45,418 nt of DNA, taken from Candidatus Methanoperedens sp. Lineage in GTDB: Archaea; Halobacteriota; Methanosarcinia; Methanosarcinales; Methanoperedenaceae. Shown one piece after another: positions 1 through 7,088 of this stretch. The stretch's first letter is position 1. Each line of letters opens with the position of its first letter. A program made the translations under genes and the position numbers. The stretch lies in the NCBI GenBank assembly GCA_012026795.1, contig VEPM01000035.1:1-45418 (forward strand), written 5' to 3'. The notes beneath the pieces are model-generated. The model made no database searches. It was not told where the DNA came from and saw nothing but the letters and a program-made list of their open reading frames with translations.

Positions 1-283
1 TAGAAAACTTATCAAGTTACCTAAATTATTTATTAAGGTAATCTGTTTTATACACGTTTAACCTGAATGGACGGGATAGATTTTTCATACGAAGTAATCG
101 AGCTCTTTTTTAACCATTAGAATTTATTTATAGTTGAAAAATGAGTATGTGTAGATGGTGTTGGTGGATATAGTTAATGCTATATTTAAAAATCAATATG
201 TGTAAACACACTATACTTTTATTGATATTGCTACCTGATAGCCGATAGTGGTTTTTAAGAACGAAAAAGAACAGTCTAAAATT

Positions 284-487
284 TGCTACGTGAAGCGGAA
301 GACATTGAAAAAAGTTTTTTCAGTAACAGCGAATTAAAAACCCCCTGCTACATATAGCTGTAGGCTTAAAATTCAACTGTATAAACAAAAAACCTAAAAA
401 TAGAAAAAATGAAAAATGAAAAAAAAGAAGGGTACCCCACCAAAAAACCAAAGAAACCCTAAAACAAGTCTGCGCCTTCACGTAGCA
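284..487. repeat. 12-bp inverted repeat pair in the left gene-free stretch
   Basis: The word TGCTACGTGAAG at 284-295 recurs as its exact reverse complement at 476-487. The core TGCTAC also recurs several times between about 230 and 620. Bases 1-1019 hold no gene I can support. They contain AT-rich sequence, this repeat pair, a small T/A hairpin (TGAAAAAA-G-TTTTTTCA at 306-322) and three of the 47-bp units. The repeat could be a protein-binding or recombination site of the neighbouring mobile island; that is a guess. Confidence 0.45.
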
Positions 488-645
488 TGGGTTTTGAATT
501 TGCTACCTCGGGTATTTTTCAACACACTCTATGGTTGTTGATTTCTAGGAAAATAATGATTGGATTGACGTGCTACTTTATACGACCTATGCTTAGTGTT
601 TTGTCTTGCTACTTGAATTATAAAAAGATTTAAAAAGATTTGATT

Positions 646-692
646 TTCTGTCCCGCTGCGCCCAAGGATCTCGACAGCTAGGAAGGACAGAA
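646..692. repeat. 47-bp inverted-repeat unit A
   Basis: Starts TTCTGTCC and ends GGACAGAA, perfect 8-bp inverted ends around a GC-rich 31-bp interior containing GATC and AGCT. It is surrounded by AT-rich, apparently non-coding DNA. Confidence 0.8.
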
Positions 693-756
693 TGTAAAAA
701 TAGGTCCACAAGGGAACTGGATCCAATATCATCACCCAAACACACGGATTTTTCTA

Positions 757-803
757 TTATGTCCTTCTGGAGAGCTGGCCAGGAATCCGGGATCAGGACA
801 GAA
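757..803. repeat. 47-bp inverted-repeat unit B
   Basis: Starts TTATGTCC (one mismatch to the family end) and ends GGACAGAA, again 47 bp with a 31-bp interior carrying AGCT, TGGCCA, CCGG and GATC. A lone left-end-like word (TTCTGTCA at 809-816) follows five bases later without a matching right end. Confidence 0.78.
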
Positions 804-851
804 ATAGATTCTGTCATCCGGGATCACACCCCCATTGCATTAATCCTTCAA

Positions 852-898
852 TTCTGTCCTATAGGATCGCAGATGCAGATCTCATTGAGGGGACAGAA
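852..898. repeat. 47-bp inverted-repeat unit C
   Basis: Perfect TTCTGTCC and GGACAGAA ends, 47 bp overall. The interior has two GATC words (GGATCG and AGATCT). It lies about 120 bp upstream of the first gene. Confidence 0.8.
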
Positions 899-1019
899 AA
901 AGTCCTTATTCTCGTTTAGAAATGTGTTCATGTTGTTGTTCATGAACAATAACTATAAATATAATAACATCATAATAGATATTTGCCTTTTTCGGAAGGT
1001 ATTAATGGAGTAATAAAAT

Positions 1020-1475
1020 TTGGTAGAATCTAAAAGAAAAATAATTGAAAAATTACTGAGTGAGGGCAAAAGCCCAGAAGATATCGCAAAAGAAGCAGGC
1101 TGCACAGTGAGATACGCCTATGAGATCAAGGCATTGAACGAGCAACCCAAATCCGAGGAACCGACTGTAAAAAATCATCTTGTTGGAATCGAGGATACTT
1201 TAAAGAAACTTTCCGGTGATATCAATATAATACGGAAAGTAGAGCAAGATCCGATAATAGTCTGCCCGTGCTGCAAAGATATGACAACTCTATCAAGTGC
1301 CGAGATCTGTGGGGAATGTGGAGTTATGCTTTGTACAGACTGCATTGAGAATCATAAGCAACCCGATACTGCAAGTACCTGGAATCCATTTGAAGACAAA
1401 TCGTTATGTCAAAAATACCAAGAACAAACTCAGCCAGCGATACAGAAAAAAGAGGATAAGAGGGAAAAGAATTGA
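1020..1475 (+). CDS. HTH and zinc-finger accessory protein
   Basis: 151-residue protein of unknown function. Residues 1-40 read as a small helix-turn-helix (KSPEDIAKEAGCTVRYAYEIK), and residues 80-115 carry paired cysteines (CPCC, CGECG, CTDC) typical of a zinc-binding B-box or RING-like finger. The tail is lysine/glutamate rich. The start is TTG, with GGAG about ten bases upstream and an AT-rich promoter-like stretch before that. It sits directly after three 47-bp repeat units in the recombinase-bearing island, so a DNA-binding role in maintaining or regulating a mobile element is reasonable but unproven. The next small frame overlaps its stop codon (TTGA), suggesting co-transcription. Confidence 0.65.
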   Translation: MVESKRKIIEKLLSEGKSPEDIAKEAGCTVRYAYEIKALNEQPKSEEPTVKNHLVGIEDTLKKLSGDINIIRKVEQDPIIVCPCCKDMTTLSSAEICGECGVMLCTDCIENHKQPDTASTWNPFEDKSLCQKYQEQTQPAIQKKEDKREKN

Positions 1476-1642
1476 AGATAGAAATGCATGATGCTTTTAG
1501 GCCAATACTCGAATCGATGATTGACGGTGTAGGGATAAAGAGTATTTCTGAAGCTCTCAACCTACACCTTTTAAGGACCTTGAAGCCCGTAAAATCAAAG
1601 AGAATACAGCAGAAAATAGGGGCTAAAGCAGAATCCACATAA
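1472..1642 (+). CDS. Small hypothetical protein overlapping the HTH/zinc gene
   Basis: A 56-codon frame begins at a TTG overlapping the preceding stop (TTGA) and ends at TAA 1640-1642. An ATG at 1484 would give 52 residues. The product is basic at its C-terminus and has a central stretch (IDGVGIKSISEALNLHLL) that could be a helix-turn-helix half. I recognise no family. Support comes from the translational-coupling overlap and the absence of any competing gene on either strand; it may equally be chance. Confidence 0.35.
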   Translation: MKIEMHDAFRPILESMIDGVGIKSISEALNLHLLRTLKPVKSKRIQQKIGAKAEST

Positions 1643-1724
1643 TCGAAGACTAATGCACCATCTTATAAATATTTGAGGTATTAAATTATATTGAATTCAG
1701 CACAATATCATGATTCAATTTTTA

Positions 1725-1757
1725 AGAGGGTATGGGTTTTTTCCCTCTCTCTTTTTT
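1725..1757 (+). terminator. Hairpin plus T-run terminator
   Basis: AGAGGG at 1725-1730 pairs with CCCTCT at 1743-1748 across a 12-base loop and is followed by CTCTTTTTTG. It lies about 80 bases after the small frame ending at 1642 and before the ATPase gene, so it probably ends the first transcription unit. Confidence 0.5.
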
Positions 1758-2009
1758 GATTATGCTATTTACCTTCAAAATCTCATTATATTTGGTATAG
1801 TTGGCATCCTTACCTATCACCATCGGATGGCTCAGAGCATTTGGTACTCAACCTTCAAAAAATAGAATTTGGGGCGTATATATAGAACGATCTCGGTATG
1901 CCTTGCGTATAACGATTTAGAAAAACTAAGCTTACTTTACCCCACAGAGTTGGTATAGGTTGCTAATAGCGAAAAGCATTTGAGAGAAAATGACAGTTAA
2001 TAAATAAAT

Positions 2010-3845
2010 ATGAAAGAAAGATCACAGCAAATAGATGAAGTGGATGAGGCTATCATTAAATGTATCCAAGCGCAGCCTCATAAACTAAATAATATCATTA
2101 CAATCACCAGATTAAATTATGAAACGGGGAGAAAACGATTAGAAAAACTGAAAAGGTATGGCTACATCACGAGTCCTAATTTTGGCTTTTATGCGATCAC
2201 AAAACCGGGCTTAAATCTGCTTGAAGTTAGATCACAGGGAATAGTTACTCCCGATCTCAGGGATGATAAGATCGAAGATCTAATCAAGCTTCTACCCACA
2301 GCACCACACCAAGCATTTTTTAGGCTGCTTGTAAGCGGAATTATAGCGAAATATTGCTTATTTGATCATTTCAACGATGGCTATCCATCCTTCATTATCG
2401 GAGGTAAAACAAAAGCTTTTAAGACCTCAATAGCGAAGTTGATATGTCTTTTATTTGGCTTCAATAATGGCCTCATACATAAGTTATTCTCTGCTACCGC
2501 TGGCGAGTTCGGGATACGGAGAGTATCGACAGGAAATGGACAATTCAGACCAGAGCCATCACAGTACTTCAATGAACCTTTCATATGCCTGGATGAGCTT
2601 GATAAGACCACATCAAATGATCTGAAAAGAGTATTGCTAAATTATGCAGACGGCGCCAGAGAGTTTCCTATCGAGGGCGAACAGGTCATTAATCATTGCA
2701 CGACATTAATCACGCTAAACACCAACGGCGATGTGAATGCAATAAAGTCTTTGGGAATTCATGAGGCTTACATTAGAAGGTCCGTTGTTTTGAACACTGA
2801 GCAGCTACTTGGCCAGTTAAAGGATGTTGATCTTATGGCTAAGGCTGTGTTCGATTATATGAACACAAAGACCGCGCCCAGGATAAGATTGGAGATATTA
2901 AACTCACGCCTTACCAGATTATCAGAATCCGATTATATTCTTATGCGAAATCTATTGATGGGGAATATTGCAGAAGGATATGAGAATCTTGTAGATACGC
3001 AGCCCCTGGAGCTTCTTAGTCTGGGCAGAGCCGTGTTGTTGAATGGAGACTGTCGAGAGGCCATATTCCAAACAACTTATGATAGATTGTGCTGCCTTGA
3101 AACCCTGGGCCTATCAAAAGAGGGCTGGCGTAAGAGAATGCAGGTTGAATGGGCGAGGTATCGAGCTATTGAGCAGCCGGGTATCATGGAGAAGCTGAAA
3201 GAGGCCTCGATAAAAGAGACAGAGAGAGCAACAACCTTAGAGGAAAGAAGAGCCGAACTTCAAAAACAAAGAGAAGAAAAGACAAATGAAAGACTTGAAT
3301 TTTTAGCAGAAAGGGGGAAGGTAGCTGGCAGGCTCGGTAAATTAATAGAAACCCTCAAAACAATCACAAAGAATCAATCATTTGAGCCTCAAGCAAAACT
3401 ACTGCTAGAGCAGTCCAGATATCTTAGAAGCAGGATCGAAAAGGCAAGCAACCAGGAAGAGTTAATGACTTACGTTAGACCTTTCAATGATCTTGCAGCA
3501 AGAGGAAAGGAAATAATTGATAGCTACAACTCCTGGGCTGCAAGTCAGAAAATAAAAGATTCCTTAGAAACCGATGGGGGGCCCTTTGAATTCTATTACG
3601 GTCAAATTAACAAACCCGTTTTTTTTGAAGTCAGCGAAGGCAATTATAAAGACAATAATGGGTGGCGTGTAAAGTTTGATTCACAAGTACTGGAAATAAT
3701 CAAAGGCAATCAACGCTGGGCATTTCTAGCAGAGGTAGGATCCTTTAAACTGGGAAATAAATATGCCTTACACATACAGTCAATAGTGCGCAGACCAGAA
3801 CCACGAATCCTTTTAGAAGTTGGAGGTGGATCAACCAAAATTTGA
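2010..3845 (+). CDS. Winged-helix plus AAA-like ATPase of the mobile island
   Basis: 611 residues. The N-terminus (1-75) looks like a winged helix (TGRKRLEKLKRYGYITSPNFGFYAIT). A nucleotide-binding domain follows with a degenerate Walker A (GGKTKAFKTS, 131-140, lacking the usual GK[ST] order) and a clear Walker B (FICLDELDK, 191-199). Residues 400-480 are strongly charged and probably coiled coil, and a 100-residue C-terminal domain follows. This layout recalls plasmid or virus replication ATPases and MCM/D5-like helicase loaders, but I cannot name the family. The gene stands alone between a terminator and two 47-bp repeats, convergent with the recombinase gene. A role in replicating or mobilising the island is inference. 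Confidence 0.65.
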   Translation: MKERSQQIDEVDEAIIKCIQAQPHKLNNIITITRLNYETGRKRLEKLKRYGYITSPNFGFYAITKPGLNLLEVRSQGIVTPDLRDDKIEDLIKLLPTAPHQAFFRLLVSGIIAKYCLFDHFNDGYPSFIIGGKTKAFKTSIAKLICLLFGFNNGLIHKLFSATAGEFGIRRVSTGNGQFRPEPSQYFNEPFICLDELDKTTSNDLKRVLLNYADGAREFPIEGEQVINHCTTLITLNTNGDVNAIKSLGIHEAYIRRSVVLNTEQLLGQLKDVDLMAKAVFDYMNTKTAPRIRLEILNSRLTRLSESDYILMRNLLMGNIAEGYENLVDTQPLELLSLGRAVLLNGDCREAIFQTTYDRLCCLETLGLSKEGWRKRMQVEWARYRAIEQPGIMEKLKEASIKETERATTLEERRAELQKQREEKTNERLEFLAERGKVAGRLGKLIETLKTITKNQSFEPQAKLLLEQSRYLRSRIEKASNQEELMTYVRPFNDLAARGKEIIDSYNSWAASQKIKDSLETDGGPFEFYYGQINKPVFFEVSEGNYKDNNGWRVKFDSQVLEIIKGNQRWAFLAEVGSFKLGNKYALHIQSIVRRPEPRILLEVGGGSTKI

Positions 3846-3885
3846 CTGGATGCAAAGAATCAGTCAGAAGCATCCATAATATAAA

Positions 3886-3932
3886 TTCTGTCTAGGTCCC
3901 GATCATAGGCCTGGGAAGCTTGGGGGACAGAA
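3886..3932. repeat. 47-bp inverted-repeat unit D
   Basis: TTCTGTCT ... GGACAGAA, 47 bp, one mismatch between the arms. The interior contains GATC, AGGCCT and AAGCTT. It lies 40 bp after the ATPase stop codon. Confidence 0.78.
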
Positions 3933-3938
3933 TAGATT

Positions 3939-3985
3939 TTCTGTCCGTGCTGCAGCTGAGATCTCCGGATCCATGGAAGACAGAA
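3939..3985. repeat. 47-bp inverted-repeat unit E
   Basis: TTCTGTCC ... AGACAGAA, 47 bp, six bases after unit D and ending one base before the recombinase stop codon. The interior carries CTGCAG, CAGCTG, GAGATCTC and GGATCC. A stretch resembling CAGCTG-AGATCTCCGGA recurs in inverted orientation in unit F, so at least these two interiors share ancestry. Confidence 0.78.
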
Positions 3986-3986
3986 A

Positions 3987-4922
3987 TCAATGAGGTTTTA
4001 TTAATATACCATCTTTCACTGTCTGAACTGCGTTATTAGATGTTGATAATTTAACCATCGCCATATCAAGGTCATCACCGCTCAGATGAACGTATATTCG
4101 AGGCATACCCGAACCCATGACCCACCCCAGATAGTTACACATTTGAGCTTCGGTTAAATGGGAAGCAAGGAAAGTTGCACGGGAATGTCTGAAAAGATGG
4201 GGGTATACTCTTTTCCTTATGTTCGCTTTAACGGCCGCCCTTTTCAATTTCATACTTAAGGCACCATAATCAAGTTCCCACACCCGTTTATCCCCGGCTC
4301 TTCCATCTATACACTCGTCCAGCGCAGGCGCAGAATCGATAAGCCTAACCCTTCTCATACCAGTTTTACCAGATACAATGATCTTTACGCCTATCGAATC
4401 AAAAAAACAGTTTTTTACCTGTAGGGTGAGTAGTTCGCCTATCCTACATCCAGATTCCCACATGCAATAAAACAAGGCGCGATCTTCTTGGCCTGATGCT
4501 GCACTTATGATTTCCTGAACTTCTTCGAAAGTGAGCAACTCCTCAGGGAGTTTTTCGCTATGGCTTTTCCCGGCTTTTATCCATGATATCATATCAGTTT
4601 TACCAGACCAGGTATAGAATTTTTTAAGGGTTACCCTGTAATCATGTTTTGTCCAGGAAGACCAATCCGACTTTTCAATCTTAGCAAGAAACCTTTTCAA
4701 GTCGTCTTTATCCGCATCGCCCAATGGTACACGAATCATTTCTGCAATAGTCTTGAGAGCATTCAAATATTTTTCAACTCTGCAAATACCAAGACCTGAA
4801 GCAAAACAATCCGTTTCAAACTTCCGGATCATGGACTTAGATTTTACAGGCATGGAACTTTTCTTAATCCTCTCTTGTATAGCACTTAACCGTTTGTCGA
4901 AATTGTAGATATCAGATTTCAT
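3987..4922 (-). CDS. Tyrosine recombinase/integrase
   Basis: 311-residue site-specific recombinase of the XerA/XerD and phage-integrase family. Residues 1-120 form an N-terminal SAM-like DNA-binding domain. The catalytic domain shows R160 (ESGCRIGEL), K186 (SGKTGMRR), H242 and R245 (HLFRHSRATF), W267 in the second His/Trp position (YLGW) and the nucleophile Y277 (RIYVHLS). All active-site positions are present, so the enzyme is probably functional. It is convergent with the ATPase gene and bordered by repeat units D and E. I see no tRNA gene or direct-repeat attachment site nearby. Its presence is the main reason to call 1-6.6 kb a mobile island. Confidence 0.88.
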   Translation of the reverse strand: MKSDIYNFDKRLSAIQERIKKSSMPVKSKSMIRKFETDCFASGLGICRVEKYLNALKTIAEMIRVPLGDADKDDLKRFLAKIEKSDWSSWTKHDYRVTLKKFYTWSGKTDMISWIKAGKSHSEKLPEELLTFEEVQEIISAASGQEDRALFYCMWESGCRIGELLTLQVKNCFFDSIGVKIIVSGKTGMRRVRLIDSAPALDECIDGRAGDKRVWELDYGALSMKLKRAAVKANIRKRVYPHLFRHSRATFLASHLTEAQMCNYLGWVMGSGMPRIYVHLSGDDLDMAMVKLSTSNNAVQTVKDGILIKPH

Positions 4923-5089
4923 ATTTTATCACTTATCGTTCATGGGAACCGCGAATGCTCACAGTTCCGGATACGCTCAAATATCCGGAACCTCACAATA
5001 GTACAATAGAACTTTAGTATATTTAACACTTGTGCTAAAGTTCTAAAATATCAAAAGTAATATATACCAATAGAATCAAAATAAACTCT

Positions 5090-5227
5090 ATGGTGGAACG
5101 TATAATAAAACCTATGACAACAGACGGAAAGATTACAATCCCCAAAGAATTAAGAGAGGAATACAACCTCAAAGACTATGTGGAGATTGTGAAGGCAAAA
5201 GATGGTATTCTCATAAAAGCACATTAA
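5090..5227 (+). CDS. Tiny AbrB/SpoVT-type DNA-binding protein
   Basis: 45 residues starting at ATG 5090. The sequence reads as one swapped-hairpin AbrB domain: IIKPMTTDGKITIPKELREE followed by a VEIVKAKDGILIKA strand. The upstream AT-rich stretch contains TATATACC, a plausible promoter. Such proteins act as dimers, either as antitoxins (MazE/VapB-like) or transition-state regulators. No toxin gene follows directly, so it may be a free-standing regulator of the island. Confidence 0.7.
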   Translation: MVERIIKPMTTDGKITIPKELREEYNLKDYVEIVKAKDGILIKAH

Positions 5228-5305
5228 TAAAAACCCACAGGATGCGATATGAGGCAGATCGCACATAGAATAGGTTATAAGTTTACATAACATATTATGC
5301 TAATC

Positions 5306-5449
5306 ATGAGTGAAAAAACTGCTGTTAAACAACCTAAGAAGATCGGAGGGAGTCTTATGCTGGCCTTGACTGGATATGTCAGGACAGACAAGTTTTACAA
5401 AGTCGAGCGCTCTGATAAGAAAATTATCATTTCCCCCATAGAACTCTAA
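5306..5449 (+). CDS. Tiny AbrB-like protein, divergent
   Basis: 47 residues from ATG 5306 to TAA 5449. The core KKIGGSLMLALTGYVRTDKF followed by YKVERSDKKIIISPIEL has the shape of the 'GGS-h-x-hxh' half of AbrB domains, like the C-terminal part of the antitoxin at 6188-6475, but lacks the usual IPKE helix start. It lies 78 bp after the other AbrB-like gene on the same strand; the two may be partners or a decayed duplicate. Confidence 0.5.
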   Translation: MSEKTAVKQPKKIGGSLMLALTGYVRTDKFYKVERSDKKIIISPIEL

Positions 5450-5554
5450 AACACTGTTCGTATTATTACGATTGTTTTAAAAATCCTTCTCAGGATGCGA
5501 TATGAGGCACGATTTTTGCACCCATGGGAACATATAAAAAATATTATACTGCTT

Positions 5555-5601
5555 TTCTGTCCTTCCGGAGATCTCTGCAGCTGAGGTCCTGGGGAACAGA
5601 A
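5555..5601. repeat. 47-bp inverted-repeat unit F
   Basis: TTCTGTCC ... GAACAGAA, 47 bp, first of three units within 183 bp. The interior holds TCCGGA, GAGATCTC, CTGCAG and CAGCTG. Confidence 0.78.
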
Positions 5602-5618
5602 ATTTTATGATTTTAATT

Positions 5619-5675
5619 TTCTGTCCTAAGCATTCCGGGATATCCGGCAGGATCTCGGAAAGCCCGCGGACAGAA
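5619..5675. repeat. 57-bp inverted-repeat unit G, the one length variant
   Basis: Perfect TTCTGTCC and GGACAGAA ends but 57 bp long, exactly ten more than every other unit. The interior contains CCGGGATATCCGG (a palindrome) and GATC. Confidence 0.72.
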
Positions 5676-5690
5676 TAGTCTATTTTAATA

Positions 5691-5737
5691 TTCTGTCTTT
5701 CCTGGCAAGAGCAGCTGCGATCAGGACCCGGACAGAA
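5691..5737. repeat. 47-bp inverted-repeat unit H
   Basis: TTCTGTCT ... GGACAGAA, 47 bp. The interior holds GCAGCTGC and GATC. A lone right end (GGACAGAA, 5863-5870) lies 126 bp further on with no matching left end; that one sits in a small hairpin TCCTATG/CATAGGA instead. Confidence 0.78.
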
Positions 5738-5897
5738 ATGAATAATACATGATGCAATGCCTTTTTATTTATATAACAAACCTTTATTTTAATTTAAGAG
5801 GCACAAACTAAAGAGGGGTGGAATGATCCATCCTATGATATTTCCAGTTTTCGGCAAGCATAGGACAGAAAACACCATAACCAATCGTCATGGATAA

Positions 5898-5938
5898 GTT
5901 TTATATCTATTCAGTATATATTAAGTATATACAGAGGT
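5898..5938 (+). promoter_or_regulatory. Toxin-antitoxin promoter, operator-like repeat and RBS
   Basis: A TATA-like stretch (TTTATATC near 5900) is followed by GTATATATTAAGTATATAC at 5914-5932, two copies of GTATATA eleven bases apart that also form a palindrome. GAGGT at 5934-5938 sits seven bases before the TTG start. The repeat lies where an AbrB-type antitoxin could bind to repress its own operon. Confidence 0.5.
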
Positions 5939-5945
5939 TAAAACC

Positions 5946-6191
5946 TTGCAGGACATCCACAGACTCCCCATTCATTTCAAGAAACATGCCGCATTGAGGC
6001 TTTTGCAGAGATTTGAGTTAAGCCTGGACGAAGTAAAGCACTGTATCAGGACAGCAAAAATCATCAAAGCGGTTGAAAAAGAGGGGAACACAGGGACCAT
6101 GCAAAGTTGCCTCGGAGACTCGAAAATAAAATTCGTATTCACGATAAGAGAAAAAGCATTATGGATAATAACAGTGGAGGAATGCAAATGA
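5946..6191 (+). CDS. DUF4258-type toxin
   Basis: 81 residues from a TTG start supported by GAGGT seven bases upstream; no ATG exists until deep in the frame. The pattern HFKKHAALRLLQRFELSLDEVKHCI, followed by two beta strands (KIKFVFTIREKALWIITVEE), matches the DUF4258 family, small BECR/RelE-like proteins often found as toxins beside YgiT-type zinc-finger antitoxins. The antitoxin start codon overlaps its stop (ATGA), the usual arrangement of such pairs. Presumed activity is ribonuclease-like; the catalytic residues of this family are not something I can assign from sequence. Confidence 0.72.
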   Translation: MQDIHRLPIHFKKHAALRLLQRFELSLDEVKHCIRTAKIIKAVEKEGNTGTMQSCLGDSKIKFVFTIREKALWIITVEECK

Positions 6192-6475
6192 GTAAATGCC
6201 CTATATGCAGCACGCCCATGCACAAAGAACGAAGAGAGATCCAGAAAGGTATCTTTGCCCAGGTTGAAGTTTGCCCTAATTGTGAAGATGAGTGGATCGA
6301 TGAAAAAGAGTATGAAACTTTATATCAACTATTCACTCGAAAAACATTCAAGATAGGTGGCAGCATTGCAGTCAGGATCCCAAAAGAGCTTGCAACCCTC
6401 ATAGGATTGAAAGAAGGCAGTGAAGTTAAGGTAGCTGTCAAAGATAAGAAATTGGTGATAGAGCCAGCAACATAA
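6188..6475 (+). CDS. YgiT zinc-finger/AbrB antitoxin
   Basis: 95 residues when started at the ATG overlapping the toxin stop codon, with GGAGG seven bases upstream at 6176-6180. Residues 1-45 are a YgiT/MqsA-type zinc finger (CPIC ... CPNC, then DEWIDEKEYE). The C-terminal half (KIGGSIAVRIPKELATLIGLKEGSEVKVAVKDKKLVIEP) is an AbrB/MazE swapped-hairpin DNA-binding domain. The classical MqsA antitoxin has a helix-turn-helix in that position instead. It should neutralise the DUF4258 protein and autoregulate the operon. Confidence 0.78.
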   Translation: MSKCPICSTPMHKERREIQKGIFAQVEVCPNCEDEWIDEKEYETLYQLFTRKTFKIGGSIAVRIPKELATLIGLKEGSEVKVAVKDKKLVIEPAT

Positions 6476-6478
6476 GTG

Positions 6479-6525
6479 TTCTGTCCCTCCTGGCCTGTGA
6501 GATCTCTGGCGCCATGTGGACAGAA
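6479..6525. repeat. 47-bp inverted-repeat unit I
   Basis: Perfect TTCTGTCC and GGACAGAA ends, 47 bp, starting three bases after the antitoxin stop codon. The interior contains GAGATCTC, GGCGCC and an inner TGGC/GCCA pair that would lengthen the hairpin. Confidence 0.8.
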
Positions 6526-6563
6526 TCATTAATTGGATTTATGTCAGGATATAAGATATCAGC

Positions 6564-6615
6564 TACTAGGCCAGCCCGGAGGATCCGCGAAGATCCGGGA
6601 AAGTTGGACTAGGTA
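6564..6615. repeat. Hairpin with different ends, possibly related to the 47-bp units
   Basis: TACTAGGCC at 6564-6572 and GGACTAGGTA at 6606-6615 are inverted with one bulge and one mismatch around a GC-rich 33-bp interior that has two GATC words and CCCGG/CCGGG. Size, composition and position resemble the TTCTGTCC family, but the ends differ. The rest of the gap up to 6804 is AT-rich with no gene. Confidence 0.4.
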
Positions 6616-6804
6616 ATTTTTACTAGTTTGTATTCATGCGAACTATCCAGATATGACCATTATTCCAAATCAGATAATTATAATATCATTTTTAAATATG
6701 TAATGACTAAAATAAAGAAATAAAATAAAAATCAAGAATCTTTCTTTTCAGTGGCCTATTTTCTAACATTGCTCTTATTGTTATTGAATAAAAAAAGACA
6801 TACT

Positions 6805-7080
6805 TTATTTAGTCTTCTTCGTAAAAAGATCTATAAACTCTCTGGATTCCTTGATCAGGTCCTTTGATGCTTTTTTTATCACATCTATGGGGTCTGCGCC
6901 ATCTGTCCTCACAAAAAGGATTGGTTCGCTGATCGTTGGATGCTTTATATCATATGTTGCTATTTCAACATGTTTGTTGTTGAGTAAAGCGGTTTTAAGC
7001 ATGTTGAGCAGGGTATGGGTTTCACCTGCTACTTTAATGTTAATTTCTTTGTCTGTTTTTTTAAGGATCGTAAGTTCCAT
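6805..7080 (-). CDS. rpoL: DNA-directed RNA polymerase subunit L
   Basis: 91-residue archaeal Rpo11/RpoL, the Rpb11-like partner of subunit D in the assembly platform of RNA polymerase. The signature THTLLNMLKTALLNNKHVEIATYDIKHPTISEPILFV is typical, and the length is normal for the family. It lies eight bases downstream of csl4 on the same strand, the usual archaeal neighbourhood, so it is probably the last gene of a csl4-rpoL transcription unit. It marks the start of core chromosome after the mobile island. Confidence 0.93.
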   Translation of the reverse strand: MELTILKKTDKEINIKVAGETHTLLNMLKTALLNNKHVEIATYDIKHPTISEPILFVRTDGADPIDVIKKASKDLIKESREFIDLFTKKTK

Positions 7081-7088
7081 AATATCAC

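Noticed and set aside
529-817. Two overlapping minus-strand frames
   Set aside because: They run through the 47-bp palindromic units A and B, which accounts for their odd composition; no protein-like pattern.
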